In this document: positions 7,901 to 14,949 of the stretch, in pieces
Layout of the letters: the number at the start of each line of letters is the position of its first letter
Position numbering within the stretch: the first letter of the stretch is position 1
DNA from: Moorena bouillonii PNG
Lineage (GTDB): Bacteria; Cyanobacteriota; Cyanobacteriia; Cyanobacteriales; Coleofasciculaceae
Length of the DNA: 35,983 nt
Assembly: GCF_001942495.1 (NCBI RefSeq)
Contig: NZ_MKZS01000001.1
Coordinates: 4,822,346 to 4,858,328, forward strand
Direction of reading: 5' to 3'
Notes under the pieces: generated by a model
Database searches by the model: none
Told to the model about the DNA's origin: nothing
The model's input: only the letters and a program-made list of their open reading frames with translations
Position numbers and translations under genes: made by a program

Positions 7901-10303
7901 AAAGTTGCGGATTCTTACATCACCGGTAAATTCAGGATTGCCAATGGTTAAGGTACCGGAAGTGCCTAGAGCGAGATTATTGAGCAAATTCGCTGTGGTG
8001 ATTTGGAAGGTGCCACCAGCATCTTTCCCTATGCCCAAAGTAGTATGAGGGTCTTTTGGTTGGATAGTGATGCTTTCAGCCATCAACTGGGAAATCACTT
8101 CAATCCCGCCAGCGGTAATCAAAACATCTTTAATTTTACTGACTTGTAAGGGTTGGTCGGGATTGCCGAGACTGACTTGACCATCGGTATCAATAACTAG
8201 AGTGCTGGGGCTGTTGATGGGATTTTTGATAGTAATGTTACCGTTAGTAGCTGTGATTGCGATCGCTCCCCCATTGCCCGATGCGGAATCAGCATTGATA
8301 CCGCTACCCCCACTATTGATGAAGGTATCACCACCTCTGGTAATTAAAGTAACATTACCAGCACTCTCCCCACCCAATGAATCGATGCTAGGAATTTGAA
8401 TAGTAGGTTGATTTGTAGGTAATTTACTATTGCCATCAGCAATTAGGGTAATATCCCCTCCGCTACCAGTATTATTGCTGGAAGTATCTAAGCGATTATT
8501 GTTAGTGACTTCGATAGTGCTGCGAGAGTCAATCAGGATTTGTGGGGAATTAGGATTATGATTACTATTACTTAAACCACCGGTCTTAATGGTGTCAACT
8601 TGAATTGCACCAGTGGTTAATGCAGTATTAGGCAGATACTGATTGGTTAACCTGACCAATCCATCCCGAGCTACGGTAATATCGCTAACTTTGATATCAG
8701 CACTGGTGAAATTACTGATAACAGTATTACTAAAATCAGGAACAAGATTACCTGAGGTGTTTCCTGGAATGCCTCCTAGTTGTGTCCAATCAATCCCAGC
8801 TCTAATATCTAAGGTGGGCTGATTAGCACCATCAATCACCAAATTGCTTTGGTCAGAGACAGGGACATTGGCGAGATTAGCCAGAAAAGGATCGGAGTTG
8901 GTGGGACTAATCTTAGGATTAGGGTCATCACTAGGATTAATCGCAATCTCGCCTAAGGTAACACTACCCCCTGCTAAAATATGTAAGGAAGCGCCTTGGT
9001 AGTTGCCTAGACTGACATCACCATTTGCTAGAATGATGGAATCATCAGGACTAATCCAATTCCCTGGACTACCATCTAATTGCTCGATCCGAAAACTAGC
9101 CCCTGTTTGATAGCGAGTACTTCCTTGTATGGGATTAGCGGAACGCAGTACCATGTTTCCACCAGAGAAGAAACCGCTAGCCTGATTATTGAAGGTTGAA
9201 ATCTCGATGGCTTGATTCCCCTGGATGGATAAATTGCCGAGGGCTTCAGCAATAAAGGGGCGCGCTAGAGTATCATGCGATCGCACTGTATTGCCAGCCA
9301 ACAGATTCAAATCCCCAGTAGTAAATAGCTGGCTTTCGACTAAAGTCAGATTATTAGCAGCTGAGAGTGTAGCAGTCTTAGCGTTTACCTCCCGAGCCAC
9401 CACATCACCCCTTTCTATTGGTAAACCAGAATCCGCAAGCTCTACTTTCCCATCTGGCTTCACCACAATCGGTGTCTGTAACCCTTCAACTCCCCCGGTC
9501 AACAAGGTTGGTAAATCCTGAGGTGTAAATGGTAGCTGCTCCCCATCAGCATCGGTTGGTAATTCAATTTCTATACTTAATAGGTGTCCTGGTTGGCTAA
9601 TCCTAACTAAATTAGCACCATCTACAGCAACCAGATTAACCGTTCCGTTGGCAGCACTTACCTTTCCAGTACTAATCACACTACCGCCAATTAAGCTTAA
9701 ATTATTTCCCTCTAGTACTTCCAGATTTCCAGCATTAATAATACTCCCTGGTTGATTCGAGTCAAAGGCCAAAGTATTGGGATTACCGATTAAAGTTTGA
9801 TAGTCATTTGACCCAAAGCTAGTCAACCAATTGTCTTGACCAAACCCAATCCGATTGGCTGTTGTTACCGTTAAATCAGCTGGGATATTCAACCGAGCAT
9901 TAGCCCCAAACACCCATCCTGCTGGATTCATTAAAAATAAATTTGAGTTACCTCCAACTACTCGAATTAATCCGTCAACAATTGACGCTTCACCCCCAAT
10001 TACCCGAGCCAAAATATTACTAATTTTGGGATTAGACAGAAACGTAACTGTCTGTTCTGGCGTCAGACCAAATTTTTCAAAACTATGGAATAAATTGGCT
10101 CTATCTCCGGAAACTGTACCCCCGTCAATCGTCAAATCATTACCATCAATTGTAAGACTAGTGCCCGTCCCATCTGCGGCTGGTATAATAGATTCAGCCT
10201 TAGCGACATGGACGGGATTTAGTATGGCTATACCTAAATAAATTTCTCCAACTAGAGAAAAAATTTTCCACAACCAGTTACTATGCCACCCAACAGCTTT
10301 CAC
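4928..10303 (-). CDS. Secreted-type haemagglutinin (TPS domain) fused to a CHAT protease
   Basis: The protein has 1791 residues. A signal peptide covers about 1-36. A filamentous-haemagglutinin/two-partner-secretion domain covers about 40-165, with the NPAG segment at 126-129 and RIGF near 151-154. Next comes a very long beta-helix-like region rich in Asn, Gly, Ile and Thr (about 170-1420), then a short degenerate TGQ(V/A)TSQ-type repeat encoded near 6090-6155. The C-terminal CHAT (caspase-like) domain covers about 1480-1791, with catalytic His1659 in LGTHGKF and Cys1701 in LSACDTALG, plus the usual late WAWFTIVGNPW end. TPS proteins cross the outer membrane through a TpsB pore; none is encoded here. 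The start is GTG at 10303 with GGGAG about 9 bp upstream. The fusion suggests a surface-displayed or released cysteine protease; the substrate is unknown. Confidence 0.88.
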   Translation of the reverse strand: MKAVGWHSNWLWKIFSLVGEIYLGIAILNPVHVAKAESIIPAADGTGTSLTIDGNDLTIDGGTVSGDRANLFHSFEKFGLTPEQTVTFLSNPKISNILARVIGGEASIVDGLIRVVGGNSNLFLMNPAGWVFGANARLNIPADLTVTTANRIGFGQDNWLTSFGSNDYQTLIGNPNTLAFDSNQPGSIINAGNLEVLEGNNLSLIGGSVISTGKVSAANGTVNLVAVDGANLVRISQPGHLLSIEIELPTDADGEQLPFTPQDLPTLLTGGVEGLQTPIVVKPDGKVELADSGLPIERGDVVAREVNAKTATLSAANNLTLVESQLFTTGDLNLLAGNTVRSHDTLARPFIAEALGNLSIQGNQAIEISTFNNQASGFFSGGNMVLRSANPIQGSTRYQTGASFRIEQLDGSPGNWISPDDSIILANGDVSLGNYQGASLHILAGGSVTLGEIAINPSDDPNPKISPTNSDPFLANLANVPVSDQSNLVIDGANQPTLDIRAGIDWTQLGGIPGNTSGNLVPDFSNTVISNFTSADIKVSDITVARDGLVRLTNQYLPNTALTTGAIQVDTIKTGGLSNSNHNPNSPQILIDSRSTIEVTNNNRLDTSSNNTGSGGDITLIADGNSKLPTNQPTIQIPSIDSLGGESAGNVTLITRGGDTFINSGGSGINADSASGNGGAIAITATNGNITIKNPINSPSTLVIDTDGQVSLGNPDQPLQVSKIKDVLITAGGIEVISQLMAESITIQPKDPHTTLGIGKDAGGTFQITTANLLNNLALGTSGTLTIGNPEFTGDVRIRNFDLSQANLNVIVRGGDIHFLSSDTNPAVQLANNQTAQFISAGTIFDNLGTEVTIDGEQGAVLFDAENGFSYADANGIDVQVKNIAAITRNSGDIILNLQHPNAVITTVAGVNGISAANNGNISLGQDIPGAITIDQLIRAQGSGNISIGEFNTTQINLNSIVTSDSGNISFLKPLNLGNTSANISAIISSTTGNITFDGTVDGNQDLSVNAGTGTIELNQAVGSTIPLGDITLTADEINFNEIVQGNATITLQPFSADQAIAIGGSDTGNLSTLALTSQEINLLQDGFTAITIGNPNSSANITIAETGVTFQDPVTIQSPAGSGAIIGNGTIQGIDDASITLEANQSIAVGNIITNGSDIKLTASNGEVFTDNLHTSGISGGNLLIDASTTIKTGVINTSGSVGDGGNVLIDPIGDVEVSAINAQGGENGSGGDVDITAGRFFRATDTFSDRNQTTASISTSGGVAGGSVIIRHNGGASFIPFTVGDATLNGTAGAITTGIDNAILPTQRFLESYTQGNFPSQIQLITQLITQSSPNTSNNTSNTEVTNIEPDLPELPQEILPPVMIEETEALSKEMLVYQLEDYFTSQVTGQVTSQATGQATGQGESSVPEIKTAKDIQTELKEIENVTDARPALIYVFFRNSGNLPGRDVVLKTEFLNINPNVIVEPKPNAPLELVLVTSQGKMIYKRIANTSREQVLALAEEFRDSVASPRAGVFRPQDLAKSKQLYQLLIKPLQKTLDEQNINNLVFVMDKSLQSLPLAALHDGESFIVEKYSVGLVPSLSLTDTHYTDVRKAPVLAMGTEKFDHHRDLPYVPKLIQHLVNTWSAKALENENFTLANLQDEINQKSFNILHLGTHGKFRSNANDSYIQFGNKRLGLGKFETLGLEQPPVNLLVLSACDTALGNEQYELGFAGFAYQAKVQSVLASLLAVPQNGTFKLLTSFYDHLKLVPRKAEALRLAQVEMLQDNSNKKLSHPYYWAWFTIVGNPW

Positions 10304-10700
10304 GATTAGATGCTCCCACTAAACCAATAACCTACACCAATCACCTCAATTAATCATAACTTATTTAATCCCTACTTAATCGCTATTTAATTGCTAATTA
10401 ATCCCACCACCTTAGGACAGTTAACTTGATCAATTTGAAGTTATCAAGCAAGATAGTCACAGGTCATAATTATTAGTCAGTTACTAAATTTAGCGAAGTG
10501 CCGAAATTATCATATTACTTACTTGTAATATTAATTGGTTAAAACAATCCGCCTCCCTTGTTTACTTCCTTTATTGGCGTGCTTGGCATTTTCGCGATTG
10601 ATCAAACACCCCCCTTGATCAAATCTTACCATCATCAGACTGCTGGGAATACTATCCACCCTATCACTACACCAACCAAACTCGTAATCAGGGAAGGGAT

Positions 10701-10733
10701 GTAACTTATGGGTAACTTATGGGTAACTTATGG
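10701..10733. repeat. Three perfect 11-bp direct repeats
   Basis: GTAACTTATGG occurs three times head to tail (10701-10711, 10712-10722, 10723-10733). The 11-bp period is close to one helical turn, so a protein could bind the same DNA face repeatedly; an unselected tandem repeat is equally possible. Confidence 0.9.
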
Positions 10734-10861
10734 GTTGATCAGGGGAGGGATTGGGTTAATACAATCAATAGGTAATTGACATCTGCATCATTATAATTAA
10801 ATACCAACAATAAACTTTGTATAGTTAATTGTTATTAAGCCTAGACATAAGGATTCAGCCG

Positions 10862-11009
10862 TCAGCTATCAGCCAAGGGCTGATAGCTGATAGCTGATAG
10901 CTGATAGCTGATAGCTGATAGCTGATAGCTGATAGCTGATAGCTGATAGCTGATAGCTGATAGCTGATAGCTGATAGCTGATAGCTGACGGCTGATAGCT
11001 GATAGCTGA
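10862..11009. repeat. STRR heptanucleotide array (GATAGCT), about eighteen units
   Basis: The unit is nearly perfect throughout. TCAGCTATCAGCC at the left is the reverse complement of the array, and a GACGGCT variant lies near the right end, so the transcript could form alternative long hairpins. The array begins about 20 bp beyond the stop codon of the RND pump gene and so would lie in its 3' untranslated region. Confidence 0.95.
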
Positions 11010-11029
11010 CCTAGACATTAGTCGAGATA

Positions 11030-14000
11030 CTAGAACTTGCCATTACTAGCAGCAACAGAAGTACCATTGCTCAAATACTGCTCAGGCTCTACCTCAACCT
11101 CTACCAGGTCTTGGTAATCTTGAGTTTTACTTCCAAAAAGGGTCTTTCTTGTCCAACGAACTAAGTTATCGACATAGGTAAATAATACTGGCACCACCAC
11201 CAAGGTTAGCAGAGTAGAAGTGGTAAATCCTCCAATCACGGCAATAGCCATCGGACTACGAACTTCACCGGCTGCTCCCCATTCCAAGGCAATGGGAATC
11301 ATCCCAGCAACGGTGGAGACGGAGGTCATCAAAATCGGTCGCAAGCGACTGACTCCAGCTTGAATAACGGCTTTAAACTGGGATGTCCCTTCTTTATGAT
11401 TGGCTAAGGCAAAGTCTACCAACAGAATGGCATTTTTGGTCACCAATCCCATGAGTAATACTATTCCAATTAGGGCATACAGTCCCAATTCCTTCTGGGC
11501 TACCAACAGTCCCATTAAGGCACCACCGATGGATAGGGGTAAAGCCACCAAAATCCCAAAGGGATAGAGAAAACTGTTGTACAACAGTACTAGAATGGCA
11601 TAAATGCACAACACTGCTAGCCCTAAGGCGCTCACAAACCGACTGAATATGTCTTGCTGAATCTTGGCATCCCCAGCGGGTTCCTCGGAAACTCCAGGGG
11701 GTAGGGGATTCATGGCAGGTAGGGATTTAACTTTTGCGATCGCATCTCCTAGAGAAATCCCTTGCAAGTTGCCTCCCAAAGACACCTGACGAGCACGATT
11801 AAAGCGGTCAATCTGGGCAGGTCCACTCCCTAAACGGATATCAGCTACGGCAGTGATCGGTACTAAAGTACCATTTCGACTGGGAACCCGCAGATTTTTG
11901 AGGGTTTCGATGTCATCCCTCGATGCTGGGTCGAGTTGGACACGAATTGGAATTTGTCGGTCAGGTAGGTCAAATTTAGCCAGATTTGACTCAAGATCTC
12001 CAATTAACGCTAAAGAGGCCGTGCGTGCGATCGCTTGAACAGACACTCCTAAATCTGCAGCACGGGCAGGGTTAGGTACAATCACAATTTCTGGTTTAAC
12101 TAGACTTTCACTAGAGGTAACTTCCACTAAACCAGGAATTTGACGCATCTGTTTTTCTAGGGCTTGGGCGGTTTGGGCAAGCAGTTCACCATTCTCACTC
12201 TTGAGAACAATTGATAAATCCTTGGTAGAGCCTCCACGACTTTGACTACGGAAACTAACCCTCGCGCCAGCTATTTTCTGAAAAGCCTGACGCATTTGCT
12301 GAGCAAATTCTTTTTGAGAGATTTCCCGTTCCTCTTTGGGTAAGAGTTTGGCGTATACAATACCAGAATTTATACCATCATCTCCAGCGCTGGCCAGAAC
12401 ATTTTCCACAGCTGGGTTTGACTGCAACAACCGATTGGTTTGTTGAATGACGTCTATGGTTTCATTGAGTTGAGACCCCGGTGGCAGATCAATCAATATC
12501 GTACTAATGCCAGTATCCCCATCATTAAACAAACCCTTGGGAATAAACTGTACAAGCTGCAAGCTACCGATGAAAAAAGCTACAGCTATCAACATCGTGG
12601 TAATCCGGTGCTTCAACGCCCAGGTTAATAGACTTCGATAAGGTTGTATAGGTCGCCTCTGGTGGGTTCCTGGTTGTTCGCGTAGCGTGGCCTTTTGGCC
12701 AAGGTTAGCAGGTTTAAGGTTAGCAGGTTGAAGGTTAGCAGGTTTTTTGCCTTTGCCGTTCGAGTAGGGTAGGTTATTGGGTTGTTCGCGTAGCGTGGCC
12801 TTTTGGCCAAGGTTATTGGGTTGTTCGCGTAGCGTGGCCTTTTGGCCAAGGTTATTGGGTTGATGGTTATTTTGCCAACTTTCAACCTTCAACTTGTCAA
12901 CCTTCAACGGGTCAACCTTCAACGGGTCAACCTTCAACTTGTCAACCTTCAACGGGTCAACCTTCAACTTGTCAACCTTCAACTTGTCAACCTTGGCCAA
13001 TTGGCCACGCTTCGCGAACAACGGGTCAACCTTGGCCAATTGGCCACGCTTCGCGAACAACGGGTCAACCTTCAATGCTTTTGATTTTGGCTTGAGCAAA
13101 TAAGCACTGAGCATCGGTGTCATTGTGGTAGCTACTAGGGTGGAAAACATAGTAGATACCGCAACGGTTACTCCAAAGGGTTGGAAGAATTGACCAGGGA
13201 TACCCCCCATGAAGGCTACAGGAAGAAATACCGCAACAATAGTTGCTGTGGTCGCTACTACAGCTAAACCGATTTCTCGCGCCCCATCCCACGCTGCTTT
13301 AAAGGGTTTCTTACCCATATCCAAGTGCTGGTCGATATTTTCAATCATGCAAATGGCATCATCGACCAAGTTTCCCACTGCTAGGGCTAAACCCAGTAGG
13401 CTCAGATTGTTTAGGGTATAGTTTAGGGCTTTCATCACCAAAAAGGTGGGAATAATTGATAAAGGTAGGGCTATTGCTGTAATTAGAGTTACCCGCCAAT
13501 TTCTCAGAAATATCCCCACGGTGAGTACGGTGAGTAGTGAACCGATAACCAGGGAATCGATGGTTGCTTGGTAAGACTCACGGATGGAATCAGCACGAGT
13601 GAAGATCAAGCGCAGTTCGATATCGTCTGGCAGGGTAGTTTTTAGTTGTTCAACAGCCTTGCGAACCCCTTCTTCCACCGAGACTAAACTGCTACCAGTG
13701 CTGCGCAGCACAGAAAAGGCCACCACTGACTCCCCATTGAGATAGGCGGCTTTCCTAAGATCACCAAAGCCGTCTGTAACCTCTCCCAAACTGGAAAGGG
13801 TAACATTTGCGCCATCTGGGAGTACAATACGGTAGTTTTTCAACTCTTCGACTGTCTTAGCACTTCCCAGAGTCCGGACATTCTGTTCAGCGCCGCCGAT
13901 GTTACCGCGACCACCGGGTAAGTTAACATTAAAACTCCGAATTTGGTCATTAACTTGGGTAGCAGTGATACCAAAGGCTTGTAATCTAGCGGGGTCAAGG

Positions 14001-14566
14001 TCAACTCGAATTTCCCGGTCAACTCCTCCGAGTCGATCAATTTGGGCAACTCCCGGTACATTAACTAGATCACGGCTAATTTTCCGGTCAACTAGATCAC
14101 TCAACTCCTCCACTGAGCGTTTGTCAGAAGCTACCGCATAGGTCATCACTGAACCCCCGGCAAATTCTAACCGTTTGACAATAGGTTCGTTAATATCTAG
14201 GGGCAAACTTTGACGAATTTGAGCTACCGCATTGCGTACATCATTAGTTGCCTGATTGCTATCAGTTCCCAGGACAAAATTGATAACGGTGCTGGATCTG
14301 CCATCAGTAACGGTGGAGCGGATTTGGTCAATGTCTCCAAGGCTAGCAACAGCATCTTCAACTTTTTTGGTTACCTGGAATTCCAGTTCTGCCGGTCCTG
14401 CCCCTGGCTGGGTAACAGTAACCATCACCGCTGGAAGATCAATATTAGGAAGCTGATCAATTCCCAACTGCTTAAAGGAGAATAGACCGACTATTCCTAA
14501 AACCAGAAACATGACCAGAGTAGCAACCGGATTTTTAATTGACCAAGAGGAGACGTGGAAGGACAT
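11030..14566 (-). CDS. RND multidrug-efflux-type pump (AcrB/HAE1) with a repeat-coded insert
   Basis: The protein has 1178 residues against about 1040 usual. It is an inner-membrane proton-driven pump working with the adaptor encoded just upstream and an outer-membrane TolC not found here. The N-terminus starts SSWSIKNPVATLVMFLVLG (TM1). TM4 carries the proton-relay pair in LVDDAICMIEN (Asp402, Asp403). The second half repeats the architecture and ends with the TM10-12 region (LLMGLVTKNAILLVDFALAN, then MIPIALEWGAAGEVRSPMA). Residues about 496-636, at the cytoplasmic junction between the two halves after TM6, are extra and encoded by palindromic and CAACCTT-type repeats; removing them restores normal length. 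The frame stays open across the insert and all core motifs are intact, so the pump is probably functional. ATG start at 14566, no Shine-Dalgarno. Confidence 0.93.
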   Translation of the reverse strand: MSFHVSSWSIKNPVATLVMFLVLGIVGLFSFKQLGIDQLPNIDLPAVMVTVTQPGAGPAELEFQVTKKVEDAVASLGDIDQIRSTVTDGRSSTVINFVLGTDSNQATNDVRNAVAQIRQSLPLDINEPIVKRLEFAGGSVMTYAVASDKRSVEELSDLVDRKISRDLVNVPGVAQIDRLGGVDREIRVDLDPARLQAFGITATQVNDQIRSFNVNLPGGRGNIGGAEQNVRTLGSAKTVEELKNYRIVLPDGANVTLSSLGEVTDGFGDLRKAAYLNGESVVAFSVLRSTGSSLVSVEEGVRKAVEQLKTTLPDDIELRLIFTRADSIRESYQATIDSLVIGSLLTVLTVGIFLRNWRVTLITAIALPLSIIPTFLVMKALNYTLNNLSLLGLALAVGNLVDDAICMIENIDQHLDMGKKPFKAAWDGAREIGLAVVATTATIVAVFLPVAFMGGIPGQFFQPFGVTVAVSTMFSTLVATTMTPMLSAYLLKPKSKALKVDPLFAKRGQLAKVDPLFAKRGQLAKVDKLKVDKLKVDPLKVDKLKVDPLKVDPLKVDKLKVESWQNNHQPNNLGQKATLREQPNNLGQKATLREQPNNLPYSNGKGKKPANLQPANLKPANLGQKATLREQPGTHQRRPIQPYRSLLTWALKHRITTMLIAVAFFIGSLQLVQFIPKGLFNDGDTGISTILIDLPPGSQLNETIDVIQQTNRLLQSNPAVENVLASAGDDGINSGIVYAKLLPKEEREISQKEFAQQMRQAFQKIAGARVSFRSQSRGGSTKDLSIVLKSENGELLAQTAQALEKQMRQIPGLVEVTSSESLVKPEIVIVPNPARAADLGVSVQAIARTASLALIGDLESNLAKFDLPDRQIPIRVQLDPASRDDIETLKNLRVPSRNGTLVPITAVADIRLGSGPAQIDRFNRARQVSLGGNLQGISLGDAIAKVKSLPAMNPLPPGVSEEPAGDAKIQQDIFSRFVSALGLAVLCIYAILVLLYNSFLYPFGILVALPLSIGGALMGLLVAQKELGLYALIGIVLLMGLVTKNAILLVDFALANHKEGTSQFKAVIQAGVSRLRPILMTSVSTVAGMIPIALEWGAAGEVRSPMAIAVIGGFTTSTLLTLVVVPVLFTYVDNLVRWTRKTLFGSKTQDYQDLVEVEVEPEQYLSNGTSVAASNGKF
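12660..13080 (-). repeat. In-frame repeat insertion within the RND pump gene
   Basis: Three palindromic-repeat copies (about 12672-12710, 12779-12815, 12820-12857) lie in one orientation and encode LGQKATLREQ. Two (about 12988-13024 and 13026-13061) lie in the opposite orientation and encode DPLFAKRGQLAKVD. Between them, CAACCTTCAACGGGT-type repeats encode alternating KVD(K/P)L units. About 140 codons are added without breaking the frame. Confidence 0.93.
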
Positions 14567-14949
14567 CTGATAAATAGTTGAAGGTTAATCGGTTGAAGGT
14601 TGAAGGTTAATTGGTTGAAGGTTGAAGGTTAATTGGTTGAAGGTTGAAGGTTGAAGGTTGAAGGTTGAAGGTTAGTTGGTTGTTCGCGAAGCGTGGCCGA
14701 AAGGCCAAGGTTATTTGGTTGTTCGCGAAGCGTGGCCGAAAGGCCAAGGTTAGTTGGTTGAACGCGATTGCGTGGCCAATAGGCCAAGGTTAGTTGGTTG
14801 AACGCGATCGCGTGGCCAATAGGCCAAGGTTATTGGCTCAAGATGCCACTTGTAACCGCCTCACTTTCAACGGTTAATCAACATCGAACCTGTAACCTGC
14901 GTTCCTTTCAACCCTTAATGAATCTGTAACTTGTTAACTTTCAAGGCTT
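14567..14949. repeat. Repeat-filled spacer between adaptor and pump genes
   Basis: GGTTGAAG-type short repeats occupy about 14578-14672. Four tandem 39-40-bp palindromic-repeat units follow (14676-14714, 14715-14753, 14754-14793, 14794-14833). The first two have the GTTCGCGAAGCGTGGCC core and the last two GAACGCGATNGCGTGGCC, the fourth creating a HIP1 site. Each GGCC...GGCC arm can fold. No gene is seen. The array lies within the presumed adaptor-pump transcript. Confidence 0.92.

Larger units (their letters stand above)
10304..11029. other. Spacer between the RND gene and the haemagglutinin gene
   Basis: No gene seen. An AT-rich 250 bp upstream of the haemagglutinin GTG presumably holds its promoter, but no box stands out. 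Three direct 11-bp repeats lie at 10701-10733 and a long GATAGCT array at 10862-11009. Confidence 0.7.

Noticed and set aside
10701-10733. Replication-origin iterons
   Set aside because: Only three copies, no replication initiator gene, no DnaA boxes noticed nearby.
10862-11009. Possible CRISPR array
   Set aside because: The repeats are 7 bp and contiguous with no spacers. The same holds for all other arrays in the window.
12842-13103. Plus-strand frames inside the pump gene (repetitive LVNLQRVN and STFNGSTF peptides)
   Set aside because: They are the antisense reading of the in-frame repeat insert; the minus-strand pump frame is clearly the real gene.
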